Positions 37,592-48,309 of a stretch of 64,000 bases of DNA are shown one piece after another. This stretch comes from Heterobasidion occidentale. Lineage: Eukaryota; Basidiomycota; Agaricomycetes; Russulales; Bondarzewiaceae. A program made the translations under genes and the position numbers. Position 1 is the stretch's first letter, and each line of letters opens with the position of its first letter. The stretch covers positions 434,001-498,000 of the forward strand of contig JBCAQO010000012.1 in NCBI GenBank assembly GCA_039111635.1, given 5' to 3'. Under the pieces are notes generated by a model that saw only the letters and a program-made list of their open reading frames with translations, did not search any database and was not told the origin of the DNA.

Positions 37592-40068
37592 TCACTCCCT
37601 CTTCTTCCCAAGCCCCCAAAACCTCCCCCTCCTCCTCTTCTCCTCCACCTTCCGCCTCGTCTCCTCCTCCACCTCCTCCTCGCTCAGCTGCTCCCCGCGC
37701 GCGTACCACACGACCGACGCCATCCCGAGCACCGCCGCGAGCACGCACCCGGCCATCGCGCCGATGCCCTTCGAGTGCCACCCGTTCCGCTGCGGGAACG
37801 GCCCGACGATGAGCCCGGACAGGTCCGTCGTCGACGCGTGCCCCGCCGCGTTGCCCGAGATCGGCATCCCCAGCTGCTGGCACTGCGAGGTGAGGTACGG
37901 CGGGATGCTCCCGCGCTGCTGCACGAGCGTCGGCGCCTCGAGGAAGGTCACGGCGAGCCCGACTTCGAGATGCCATTCGATGTGGCCTGCGCGTCGTCGT
38001 CGTCGTCGCCGTTAGTTGAAATGTCGCTCAATAAAACGATGCAGGGAGGGCACGCACAATGGAAGAACCACGCGCCGGGGTTGTCGGCGATGACGCGGAG
38101 CGTGACGGACGTGCCCGAGGGGACCTGCACCGTGTCGCGGCGCATCGGGTTCTTCTGCCCCTCGACGATCGGCGGGTTCAGCGTCGCGTTGTCGGACGTG
38201 TAGTCCTCCGAGCGGCCCACGATCTGCATCTTGTGCCCGTGCAGATGGCTACGTCGCGGTCGACGCAGGTCAGCAAGGCACAGTGAAGGGAGGGAGAGCG
38301 CGAGGGAGAGAGCGCGACGCACAAAGGATGCTTGCCCGCGTCCCCGTTCTGCACGACGATGTCGAACACCTTGAGATGGTCCACGACGATGTGGTTCGGG
38401 CCATACGCCTCCGCGACGGTCGCGTTCTCCGCGAGCGTGCGCTCGCTCAGGATCGTCGGCACCAGCGGCGCGTTGTACGTCACCTGGTTGAACATCGCGT
38501 GGTTCGTGCCGTCGTCCATGGTGTCGAAGATGACCTCGAGCTCGTACGTCTCGTCCACGGACGGCATCGCCTCGACGGTCAGCGGGACGAGGTCGATGTC
38601 CGGCACGTCCGAGTAGGCGTCGATCGTGCCGAGGTCGGTGAGCGGCGCGCTCGCGGAGTAGGTGATGAAGGCCGTCGCATCTGCGCACGCACAAAAGCCG
38701 TCAACGTTAGCATATATCGACGCAGTGGAAAGACAAAAAAAAACAAGAACATATGCAAGTCGCAACGCACTCGGGTTCAAAGTGTCCGGGACGGTGTCGA
38801 ACATGTCGGTGTCCATGTTGGCATGGATCGCCCAGTTGGTGACGTTGGTGTCGTTCCTAGCGGTGACGAGCACCGAGTAGCGCTGCGCGACGGTGACGCT
38901 AATAAGGTCGATCGGGTACTCCTCGATGTCCGTCTATCCCACCCCACCGACAGCCAATTACAACCAAATAAAAAAAAAAGCGCAAAGGTCAGCACGGCTT
39001 CTTCGAGAAAATAGCAGAACGCAAAAGAAAGCCGGCGACGCACCCCGTCCGCCTCGATGATGCGCATGTCGTGGCCGTCGATCCAGAAGAAGAACATGGC
39101 GAACGCGGCGGTGTTGACGACGCGCAGGCGGTACGTCTTGCCGGGCTCGAACGCGATCGTCGCGTTCTCGTTGAAGCCGACGGCGGACGTCGAGCCCGAG
39201 GGCGACGTGCCGGGCGCGGGCGCGAGGTACGCGCCGTTTTGGGCGAAGTAGATGAGCGGGGCCTCTAATGGGGGTGGGCAAGCGTGAGCGGGAGAGACAA
39301 TGAAAATGGTAGCAGGGGCGGGGCCGCGTACCGGGGACGGGCTCGGCGCCGCCGGGGTTTGCGATGTTGATGAACTGGTCGAGGAGGGTGGAGTGCTGCT
39401 CGTGGTACCAGTCGCCGAGGACGACGGTGTACTCTGCGTCGTACGAGTGGGCTTCCTTTTCGGGGTGGATGACGAGCGGTGCGCGCAGGCCGTCGACGTA
39501 TTGGCCCTGCACATTTGTGAGTGGCGGTAAGCGATGAGAAAAGGAGGGAGGGGCCATACAGAGGCGTGCGCGTGGACCCAGTAAGAGCCCCACTGGCCGG
39601 ATTCGTTCACGGGGACGATGTAGTCAAAGGTCTCGCCGGGGGGGATACCGCTGCGGGAGAGAAGGAGGGTCACGTGGAGTGAGCGACGCATATATGCGTG
39701 TTCGGACGAGGGACGCACCACTGGGAAACGCCGACGGCGCCGTCCATCCAGGAGGTGGAGTTGAAGTACATGCCGTGGTGGTGCAGGCTCGTCGCCTCGT
39801 TGAGGGAATTGTGCGCGTGCACGAGGAGGGTGTCGTTCGTGGACACGTCGACCGGGGGCGGGCTACACGACGAACGACGAGTGAGCGAGGCTGAGTCCGA
39901 GGACGGGGCAGGGACTCACGGCCAGGTGCCGTTGACGCCGATGACCTGTCGCTCGAAGAGGCCGTCGGGGTTGGCGTTTTCAACGTAGGTGATGTTCCAC
40001 CATATTTCCTTGAGGGCTGCGCGGGCGGGGAGGACAAGTGCGGCGAGGAGGAGCGGGGCGGACCGCAT
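37592..40068 (-). CDS. FET3: Fet3-type multicopper ferroxidase
   Basis: Cell-surface multicopper oxidase that oxidises Fe(II) to Fe(III) for its partner Ftr1. Signal peptide [17 protein letters not shown] at the start (ATG at 40068). Copper-binding blocks: [37 protein letters not shown] (spliced) and [16 protein letters not shown] (spliced). Unlike laccases it has a C-terminal membrane anchor ([20 protein letters not shown]) followed by a basic cytosolic tail ([19 protein letters not shown]), as in Fet3p. At least eight short introns, all GT-AG. No frame break. It is divergent from FTR1 with 457 bp between start codons, the usual arrangement for co-regulated uptake genes. Confidence 0.92.
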
Positions 40069-40223
40069 GAGGGGAGGACGGGAGGGGGAGGGACGGGGGG
40101 GTGGTGGTGGAGGAGGGGAGGAGAGGGGAGGGGTTTATGAAGCGAGGGATATATTGAGCCGTGGACGGGAGACGTGTGTCCAGGAGGAGTTTGGAGCGCG
40201 CGACCGCCGACCGACCGTCCCTA

Positions 40224-40232
40224 ATCTGATAA
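40224..40232 (+). promoter_or_regulatory. Iron-repressor GATA site (ATCWGATAA), FET3-FTR1 promoter
   Basis: Exact ATCTGATAA followed by G. This is the class of site bound by fungal iron-responsive GATA repressors (SreA, Urbs1, Sre1). It lies 156 bp before FET3 and 294 bp before FTR1. Confidence 0.65.
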
Positions 40233-40249
40233 GAACCTTCCACCGCCCT

Positions 40250-40258
40250 ATCAGATAA
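40250..40258 (+). promoter_or_regulatory. Iron-repressor GATA site (ATCWGATAA), FET3-FTR1 promoter
   Basis: Exact ATCAGATAA, 26 bp from the previous site and on the same strand. Paired sites are usual for this repressor class. Confidence 0.65.
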
Positions 40259-40343
40259 CCAGCCCGAAACGGCCATCGCATCACGGCAGCCCCGAACCCG
40301 CGGAGACGGCGCGTGTCCTTTATTGGCGCGCGAATTTCCCATC

Positions 40344-40352
40344 TTATCAGAT
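40344..40352 (-). promoter_or_regulatory. Iron-repressor GATA site (ATCWGATAA), FTR1-proximal
   Basis: TTATCAGAT on the plus strand, ATCTGATAA on the minus strand. It sits 174 bp before the first FTR1 start, in a block TCCCATCTTATCAGAT that recurs before the second FTR1. A plain GATAAG follows at 40371-40376. Confidence 0.65.
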
Positions 40353-40525
40353 GCGCGCTCCGGTTCACCCGATAAGATCAGACGGGTCCTCTAGTTAGCC
40401 CGCTGTCGCCCTCGCCGCACCCCCGCCTTCGAATACTTATATCCCCTCCCACCCCGTCGTCCGTCCCTCTCCAAGGGCCCCTTCTCCCCCTTCCTCCCCT
40501 CCCCCTCCCCCCTCCGTCACGCGCA

Positions 40526-42103
40526 ATGGCCCGCAACCTCTTCTCCGTCCCCATCTTCTTCATCGTCTTCCGCGAGACCCTCGAGGCCGCCATCATCATC
40601 TCCGTCCTCCTCGGCCTCGTCGAGCAGATCGTCAACGACGACCCCGCCCACCTCGCCACCGCGCCCTCCATCTCCGCCTCTGACGACTCCGAAAAACACG
40701 CCCCGGACACCGACAACGCCGCCGCCGCCGTCAGCAACAGCGCCGACCCCGAGAAAAAACCGCCGACGCCCGATGCCGCGTCCGGCGAGGGCGAGGTAGA
40801 CGTCCGCGCGCAGCCCGAGCTCGCCGCCGTCCCCGCCGTCGACCCCCTCTCCAAGCGCCGCCTCATCCGCAAGATGCGCATCCAGGTGCGCGCGCGCGCG
40901 CGCCCTCCCTCCCTCCGTGCGGAATTGACCTCACCCGCCCTGGACAGATCTTCGCGGGCTCCGTCATCGGCCTCCTCATCGCGCTCGCCATCGGCGCCGC
41001 CTTCATCGCCGTCTGGTTCACCAAGGCCTCCGACCTCTGGGCCAAGTCCGAGGACCTCTGGGAAGGTGCGCCTTCCGTTGACCGTGGCCGTGCGCGTGGG
41101 CTGACTGACTCCATGCGCGCGCGCAGGCATCTTCGAGCTGATCGCGTCCATCATCATCTTCATCATGGGCATCACCATGCTCAAGCTCGACCGCGCCAAG
41201 GCCAAATGGCGCGTCAAGCTCGCCTCCGCGTTCGACGGACAGCGTGAGCGCGCCTCCGTCTCTCGCACCCATCTTGAGCTGACCTCCTCGATTGCGGGCG
41301 CACCCGCGCACACAGACGTCGACGGCCGCACGCGCACGGGCAAGTGGGTGCTCTTCCTGCTCCCGCTCATCACCGTCCTTCGCGAAGGCATGGAGGCCGT
41401 CGTCTTCGTCGGCGGCGTCACCCTCGGCCAGTCGGCCACCTCCATCCCCATCGCCGCCATCGTCGGCCTCATCTGCGGCCTCATCTGCGGCTTCTTCATC
41501 TACGCGTTCGCGAGCCGCTCCAGTGCGTTCCTCCTGTCGAGCCACGAGTGATGGGATGATGCTGACGCGCGCGTGGCAGCGCTCACGATCTTCTTGGTCG
41601 TGATGACGAACTTTATCCTGCTCATCGGCGCTGGGCTGTTCAGCCGCGCCGCGTGGTCCTTCGAGATGCACCACTTTGTCAACATGTACGTCTTTCCCTC
41701 CACCTCCACCTCCACCTCCACCCCTCTCCTCTCCCCCTCCCCCCTACCTCGCCTGACCGCCCCTCCCCCCTCCAGCGTCGGCGGCGAAGTAGACGACACG
41801 GGCGGCGACGGCCCGGGCTCGTACAACGTGCACGGCTCGGTCTGGCACCTTGACTGCTGCAACCCCGAGAACAACTTCGACAACGGCGGCTGGCAGATCT
41901 TCAACGCGCTCTTCGGGTGGACGAACTCGGCGACGATCGGGTCCGTGCTCGCGTACAGCCTGTACTGGGTGATGGCGATCGTCGCGCTCGTGTGGATAAA
42001 GTGGCGCGAGGGGCGCGTGAAGCTCGGCGGGCGGTGGGAGAGCGCAGCGGGGAGGAGGAGGAGGGTGAAGAGGGAGGCGGGGGAGGCGGGGTTGCCGCTG
42101 TAG
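40526..42103 (+). CDS. FTR1: High-affinity iron permease Ftr1 (copy 1)
   Basis: Plasma-membrane Fe(III) channel that works as a complex with Fet3. Six exons. TM1 holds the first iron-exchange motif RETLE (residues 16-20) and a later helix the second, REGME (41381-41395). Other family blocks: KMRIQ-IFAGSVIGLLIAL, WFTKASDLW, IIIFIMGITMLKLDRAKAKW, VDGRTRTGKWVLFLLP, and the extracellular end GSVWHLDCCNPENNFDNG before the last helix. A low-complexity Ala/Pro/Asp loop follows the first helix. Exon 1 ends at 40885 and exon 2 begins at 40948. No frame break. Iron regulation is suggested by the GATA sites upstream. Confidence 0.93.
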
Positions 42104-42993
42104 AGGAGAGGTTGGGTTGGGTAAAAGGAATCGGTAGCGCACCTCGACGATTATTGTGGGTTTGGTACTACCCCGAGCTATGCATGCCTCTGTTACTTAT
42201 GAGTACTACTGGCGTTTACGTGCAACGACGACGACCGACAGTTGACGGCGGACGATCGCCTGCGGGAGTCGGACATTGACTCGACCCGAGAACGAGGACG
42301 TGTAAGTTTGAGAAAGGCCAGGTCGACGGACACGGCGACAGCGAGGCTCTGGACGAAGATGAGCAGGAGCTTGTCAGTAATGCGGTGGTACTGTGCGCGG
42401 CAGCTGGAAGCTTGACGCTCCTGCCGAAGAGCGGCCGGCTGAAGCACCGACACCGGGCCCAGCAGCCGGGCCTCTCTCGAGCTGGTGCCTTGGTCACGGG
42501 GATTGAGATATTGAAGACTCGCTTGGCACTGCAGACCCGCCCCAGCCGCAGCCCTCAGCAGCCCTCAGCGAGGACTCGAGAACATATGTTCTAAGACGCC
42601 TTAACTTCTAACTGCCCCCTGCGCTCGCGATAACAGCCCGCCATGCCCGCACCGCCCGCCACACAAGCTAACCACCGCCCCGCGCCGTCCGCCCTGGTGT
42701 CCTAGGCCATCCACGTTCGTGTTCGTGAGCGCTTGGCACGCCCCACCCAGCGTAGACGCTCCTCCTGCCCAAGGCCACCCGTGCCAATGAGTTCCCATCT
42801 TATCAGATCCGCGCCCAGCCCTCCCCAGCCCTCCCTCCCCGAGCCCTCATAAAACCGCCCGCACCAGATCCCAGCGCCCCGTCGCCCCGCGCGAGCCTCC
42901 TACTCCCTGCGCCTCCCCCTCCCGCTTCTCAGCACACACACGCCCGCCCCACAAAAAAAAAACTAGCAAACGACAAACGACAAACGACCGACG
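42104..42993. other. Intergenic between the two FTR1 copies
   Basis: Holds the promoter of FTR1 copy 2. Besides the GATA site at 42800 I see no gene. An A9 tract lies about 30 bp before the start codon. Confidence 0.55.
42800..42808 (-). promoter_or_regulatory. Iron-repressor GATA site (ATCWGATAA), FTR1 copy 2
   Basis: TTATCAGAT within TTCCCATCTTATCAGAT, the same block as at 40336-40352. It is 185 bp before the start codon, nearly the same spacing as in copy 1. Confidence 0.65.
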
Positions 42994-44567
42994 ATGGCCC
43001 GCAACCTCTTCTCCGTCCCCATCTTCTTCATCGTCTTCCGCGAGACCCTCGAGGCCGCCATCATCATCTCCGTCCTCCTCGGCCTCGTCGAGCAGATCGT
43101 GCACGACGACCCCGCGCGAGCGGCGCCCCACCTGCACGGCGCAGAGGCGGAGGACGAGAAGCGCAGCGCGGAGGCGGGATCGCAGACGCCTGAGGGCCCG
43201 AGGTCGACCGAGGGCGGCGCCGGCCCCGACGCAGCAGCAGCAGCAGCCGGCGCAGGCGCGGTGGCCAAGCGCGCGCTCATCCGCAAGATGCGCATCCAGG
43301 TGCGCGCGCACCCGCACGGCGTAGCCTAGCCCCTCGATCCACTTGCTCACTTGCCTGCTTACTCACTTGCCTGCTCGCCCGCGCGCCCGCTTGCTCGCCC
43401 GCAACAGATCTTCGCGGGCGCCGCGCTCGGGCTCTTCGTCGCGCTCGCGATCGGCGCCGCCTTCATCGCCGTCTGGTTCACCAAGGCGTCCGACCTGTGG
43501 TCCAAGTCCGAGACCCTCTGGGAAGGTGCGTCCCCGCGTCCCCGCGCACGCGCTGCGGGCGGAGGTGTGCTGTGCTGACGCCGGTGTCGGTGCCGGGGCA
43601 GGGATCTTCGCGCTCGTCGCGTCCGTCATGATCTTCGTCATGGGCGTCACGATGCTCAAGCTCGATCGCGCCAAGGTCAAGTGGCGCGTCAAGCTCGCGG
43701 CCGCGTTCGAGGGCAAACGTGAGTCGCGTCCCCCTTCCCCGCCCTCGCGCCTCTTTGACGCGTCCCTCATCCGGTTTTTTGGCGCACGCGCGGCGGTCTG
43801 GGTCTGCAGACGTCGACGGCCGCACGCGCACGGGCAAGTGGGTGCTGTTCGTGCTCCCGTTCGTGACCGTCCTCCGCGAGGCCATGGAGGCCGTCGTCTT
43901 CGTCGGCGGCGTCACCCTCGGCCAGTCGGCCACCGCGATCCCCATCGCCGCCATCGTCGGCCTCGTCGCGGGCCTCGCGTGCGGCTTCCTCATCTACGCG
44001 TTCGCGAGCCGCTCCGGTGCGTTCACATGTTCTCTTCGAGGCGTGTAGGCGGAAGCGCTGACGCGCGGCGCGCGGCGCTCACGATCTTCTCGGTCGTGAT
44101 GACGCACTCTGTGCTCCTCATCGGCGCGGGCTTGTTCAGCCGCGCCGCGTGGTCCTTCGAGATGCACCACTTCGTGACCATGTACGTCCTCCCCTCCCAT
44201 TCCGCTCTCCGCTCTCCGCGCTCACGCCCGCCCCACCGCCCCCCGCAGCGTCGGCAGCTCGGTCGACGACACGGGCGGCGACGGGCCCGGCTCGTTCAAC
44301 GTGCACGGCTCCGTCTGGCACCTCGACTGCTGCAGCCCCGAGAACAAGTTCGACGCGGGCGGCTGGCAGATCTTCAACGGCCTCCTGGGGTGGACGAGCT
44401 CGGCGACCATCGGGTCCGTGCTTGCGTATAGCCTGTATTGGGTGGCGGTGATCGTCGTGCTCGTCGGCGCGAAGTGGCGCGAGGGGCGCGTGAGGATCGC
44501 GGGGTGGGAGAGCGTGGCGGGGAGGAGGAGGCGGGAGCGGGTGGGGAAGGCGGGGCTGCCGCTGTAG
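42994..44567 (+). CDS. FTR1: High-affinity iron permease Ftr1 (copy 2, tandem paralogue)
   Basis: Same exon order and splice positions as copy 1, and an identical first 36 residues (MARNLFSVPIFFIVFRETLE onward). The RETLE motif is kept; the second motif is REAME (43875-43889) instead of REGME. Later blocks are close variants: WFTKASDLWSKSETLWE, VMIFVMGVTMLKLDRAKVKW and GSVWHLDCCSPENKFDAGG. The hydrophilic loop after TM1 differs in length and sequence (poly-Ala tract, GAEAEDEKRSAEAG). No frame break. This is a recent tandem duplication, with conserved coding blocks and diverged loops and introns. Confidence 0.92.
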
Positions 44568-44604
44568 ATGGGGTTCCGTGGCTGCCGCCGAGGTTCTCAG
44601 AGGC

Positions 44605-44638
44605 GTGCTGTTACGACGATAGTGCTGTTACGATGATA
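44605..44638 (+). repeat. Tandem repeat, 17-bp unit, two copies
   Basis: GTGCTGTTACGACGATA is followed directly by GTGCTGTTACGATGATA, one base different. Confidence 0.75.
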
Positions 44639-44645
44639 GTCAGGC

Positions 44646-44760
44646 TACGACCTGATGACCCCTTTCACGCTTTGTCCCCGGATGGTGTATGCACTGTTTT
44701 CGATATACGACCTGACCCCCTTTCTCGCTTTGTCCCTGGATGGTGTATGCACCTTTTTCG
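44646..44760 (+). repeat. Imperfect tandem repeat, about 60-bp unit, two copies
   Basis: Both units begin TACGACCTGA and contain CGCTTTGTCCC and GGATGGTGTATGCAC. The second unit has small deletions. It lies just after FTR1 copy 2 and may be part of its 3' region. Confidence 0.7.
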
Positions 44761-45413
44761 CTTCATCCACTCGAGGGCGTAGCGCCCGCAGCCGTCGACT
44801 CGCACTGACCTGTCGACGCACGCCAGAATCCCAGTGCCCGTTCTGAGGAAAGCGAGACCGCGCGACGAACGTGCGGCCTTGGCTGGACTTGTCTGCGACT
44901 CTGCGAACGTCGATGGGATACTCGATGGGCCCAAGTCGCGATGATCGGAGGAGTCGGACGAGGCAGCGCCCGATCCGATCTCGGATCCGCTCCTTTACCC
45001 CTCTACGATGACGTTTTTTTCAGATGTTTGCCCGCCTGCGTCTTTTTTTTTGCGCCCTCGTTTCTCCATTTTTCAGCACAACATATCGACGACGGCCACT
45101 GTGTGTTGGAAGAACAGGGATCGCGCGGAGTCCGTGCACCGCTCGCGGTTTTTGCGCGCCAAGAGCTCCCGCGTTCTACGTCGTACGAGCGCAAGCCTCG
45201 AGGTCGATGTGCAGTTCAAGTAGCCTTGTGCTCCTTTCTTCGAGATCAAAGCTCCTTGCCGGGCCACACGCGAGGAAGACCATTGGAAGACCACTCGCGT
45301 AGACCTGCCCGCACTGAAAAGGACCGACCCATGGGGGACTGTAGTATCATCCTGAGGCCATTGCGGTTTGGCGGTCTCAGACTGAGCTGTCCGGGACCAA
45401 GCAAGTCTGACCA

Positions 45414-46307
45414 GTGTCTGACCATGTACAAAGGCACGGATCTGCATCTCGATCAGAATCGCGTCCAGGCTCGTCAGGTCCCGCCGGTTACCATGCGATA
45501 GAGACCCTCATTAATCTGATAAGATATCATGCACCTTCTCGGTCGCCGGTCATGACGTGCCTGCAGATATTTTCTGGCAAGTCTGGGCACACTTGGCGAG
45601 TTGCGAAAAAATCCCTCAGGCAGCGATCAAGCCTCAATTTCTTTTTCAAATTTTTTGGGGGAGGGCAAAAGTCGACCCATGCCTCGGAATCCACCGCCTG
45701 CGGCCTCGAGTCACGCGAGGGAAGTGCTCGGCGAACGGGCCCAGCGGCTTGGGATAGCTTGGAAGCTCCGATCCACATGCATGCACGAAGAACCGACGAG
45801 GCAAGACTGCGCGGCTCGAAATTTGCTGAGGAACGAACACGCGCGACTCGGGTGGGTCGGGTCGAGCGTTGGAGCTGCGTCCATGTGTCGGCCGTCGAAT
45901 TGAACATGGCACATGAAAATAAGTCCGCGCGAGGGCGGGTGCCCGCTGTGCCCGTATACAGGGTGCTCGACACAGGACGATCAACATATACGGTAGCTTG
46001 TTCTGTGGCCGTCCATCCAAACATAATCTGGCGAACCAGGGAAGCGAATCGGGCCGCAAATGAGGGCCTAAGAAACTTTCGACGCGAAGGACGATCCGTG
46101 CGCACTTGCGCTTCGCGAAGCGTCGCAGGCATGCATGGGGCACTGCGGAGCCTAGGTGACGTTGAGCAGCTGCACATGTGGTGTTCGAGACTTCGCGCGC
46201 CCTTCACGCGTGCGCTAAAACAAACGGAAATGGGTGCCGGTGTGGGCTCGCCCATTGAAGCCGTAGTCATGCACGATACTGCGCGAAGACGTGATCTGCG
46301 CAAATGA
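45414..46307 (+). other. Long open frames on both strands, coding status unknown
   Basis: The plus strand is open for 297 codons (45414-46307). The minus strand is open for 261 codons (45527-46312) and, in another frame, for 165 codons (45646-46143). None resembles a family I know. Compositions are Arg/Ser-rich, which suits chance openness in GC-rich DNA, yet three frames open across the same 500 bp is uncommon. It could be an unannotated single-exon gene, a repeat copy or nothing. Confidence 0.25.
45514..45522 (+). promoter_or_regulatory. ATCWGATAA site without an assigned gene
   Basis: Exact ATCTGATAA followed by G, about 950 bp downstream of FTR1 copy 2. No obvious target start codon is near. 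Confidence 0.4.
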
Positions 46308-46918
46308 TCCAAGACCCTGAATAAGAGCAGACAGAGAAGTCGAAGGACGGGTAGTTATTCGCGGATACACGGAGGTATACGGGAGAAGACGTAGCGCGCG
46401 GGGGTCCGTGATGGACTTAGATCTGAACGATGCAGCAGGGTGGCGTAATAAGCTTCGTCTATGGATAGTAGAGGTGGATATTGATGAGCAGAGGCCAGGA
46501 CCTGCCAGGACCGGCGCGATGATTCAAGGAACAGACAGGCCTCGAGCAACTAGAGACAGCCATGGCCTTCTGCATTTCCTGTGCCGTGGCGAACCTACCT
46601 CAACGACAGTATGATGAAGGCCTGTAAGATTGATGTTCCTAGCGCGTGTGCGGTATCAAAGTTTTCTGAATCCAGGCATTGAATGTACTTGGGTTCTTCC
46701 GGCAATGCCGTACAATGTTCCTGTGACATGGTGAGGTGTCGCTTTGGAAAGAGACAAGCTATTCTTATAACGGCGCCATGAGCGAACGGCTGACCTGACA
46801 CACCGGGATCAGCGCCAGAATACATCAATACCATATCACGTACCTAAGGAAGACACATGCCCTCTATATACTACACGCTTGAACACGATACCGCGAAGAG
46901 AGGCAACTGTGAGCATGC

Positions 46919-46946
46919 GGGGTATGAATCAGATAAGATATACCCC
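46919..46946. promoter_or_regulatory. ATCWGATAA site inside an inverted repeat
   Basis: GGGGTAT (46919-46925) and ATACCCC (46940-46946) form perfect 7-bp arms. The loop between them holds ATCAGATAA (46928-46936). Confidence 0.4.
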
Positions 46947-47053
46947 AAAATGCCCTGCAACAGCACCCGGCGTCGCGGAGTCGAACGAACTACGAAGAAC
47001 TTCGCCTTCCGCGCGGGCGTAGTTGAGTGTATCAGGGCACTTCGGGGTGCGCT

Positions 47054-47062
47054 ATCTGATAA
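47054..47062 (+). promoter_or_regulatory. ATCWGATAA site without an assigned gene
   Basis: Exact ATCTGATAA, 118 bp after the previous motif. The nearest downstream recognised start on this strand is CIA1 at 48310. Confidence 0.4.
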
Positions 47063-47410
47063 CCTAAGAAAGACGACGCGAGAGGTCTTCGCGTGGGAGG
47101 CGGACCCTTGATTCGTCGTATCTGATACCGGCATAGTCAAGGCAGTTAGAATGAATGCAAACAGGGGACAGGTGTCAGTCATCTGCACTAGACAGGTCGA
47201 TGATGATCATTCAGGAAGTCGAATCGAGGCGATAGGAAGGCAAAGTTGGCATTCGTGAGAGACGATCTAGACGTGAAGGCACGCAGAGGATTGGTGATGA
47301 TCCGGCAGGCGAAAGGCTGGGTGATGATTGAGAGGAATGATCGCTCGCAGAGTGGCAATGACAATACTGCGTGTGCACACCCTGACACACCCTGACATGC
47401 GCAATGATTT

Positions 47411-47650
47411 CTACATCCAAGTAAAATATTTGACAGGTGGATAGCGGCTCCGTGGAGAAGTCGACAATGATACTGTGCCGATGGGAATCCCATACGAGTT
47501 GAGCGGCAGAGTGAAAGACGAGCGTCCTTCCCTACGTAGAAGATCCGCAACATCGAAGAAGGCATCGGAGACGCCAGCGTAATGACTTGGACCCAAAATA
47601 GCGCAAGCGAATAGGTCCACGGGCTCAGACGTGATGCATTGCTCCAGCAT
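47411..47650 (-). CDS. Possible coding exon, unknown protein
   Basis: Open frame containing PVDLFACAILGPSHYAGVSD and SFTLPLNSYGIPIGTVSLS, which has the alternating hydrophobic look of a beta-rich domain (C2-like at best). No start, splice partner or family could be fixed. Treat it as a fragment. Confidence 0.2.
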   Translation of the reverse strand: MLEQCITSEPVDLFACAILGPSHYAGVSDAFFDVADLLRREGRSSFTLPLNSYGIPIGTVSLSTSPRSRYPPVKYFTWM

Positions 47651-48309
47651 ATGGTACTCCTAGATAGGGACTAGGCCTGCAGCCGGCAGGGACAGCTGAT
47701 CACGTCTGACTTCATGTGTGTGAATCGGGCATGATATGACTTGATACTGCCGAACAAATATGACTCACTTAGATTCAGTCTAGATCAATCCGTGCTGGAT
47801 TTTTCGTGTGTGGAGTGAAACGGGAAGTACAAGGTGGAGATGAAAAGAAGGGGTAGCACAGTCAATTCAGTGTCAATTCGAAAGTGGTGCAGAAGACCCG
47901 AGAGGACATGTGCGTGGAGAATGGACGTGGCAATTTGGAGCGTAGTCTATCTGAGCCTCGACGAGTTTTAGCCGTGAAAAAGCCTGTCAGTGCCTGTTTG
48001 ACAAGTAGTCTCGATATCCCGACATCACAGCTCACAGAGCAGCCATTCTACACTGGGTCGAAGTCCAACCACCGAATGGCGACTGATAGCGATATGGTGA
48101 ACTGAATCCAATTCTTCAGAGACAGGGGATGAGTTGCTACAGATATAGACGAAGTTATCTTTGCTATGATGAGGCCATGGATTCAAGAGAGGGTACAACA
48201 GTTCAAGCCTCAAGCTCAAGGAGGAGGGAAATGTCAAGCTGAGGGCGAGTCGCGGACGTGAGAAATTCAAGACGCGATACATGTCGGCCAGATTAGATGC
48301 GTTGATAAG
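47651..48309. other. Upstream region of CIA1
   Basis: Short frames only. A GATAAG lies just before the CIA1 start codon (48304-48309), but without the full ATCWGATAA context. Confidence 0.45.

Larger units (their letters stand above)
44568..45413. other. Intergenic downstream of FTR1 copy 2
   Basis: Contains two small tandem repeats, listed separately, and overlapping short frames. Nothing recognised as coding. Confidence 0.5.
46308..47410. other. Gene-poor stretch with two GATA motifs
   Basis: Short frames only. Two ATCWGATAA motifs and one partial (ATCTGATAC near 47119) are the notable content. Confidence 0.45.

Noticed and set aside
37592..40068. Laccase
   Set aside because: The multicopper oxidase has a C-terminal transmembrane anchor and basic tail and is divergent from FTR1, which fits Fet3 and not a secreted laccase.
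41018..41674. Minus-strand 218-codon frame over FTR1 copy 1, and similar frames over copy 2
   Set aside because: Antisense shadow of the permease exons; compositionally biased and without any domain.
46960..47010. tRNA gene, suggested by a GGAGTCGAAC string
   Set aside because: No A box, acceptor stem or cloverleaf can be folded around it.
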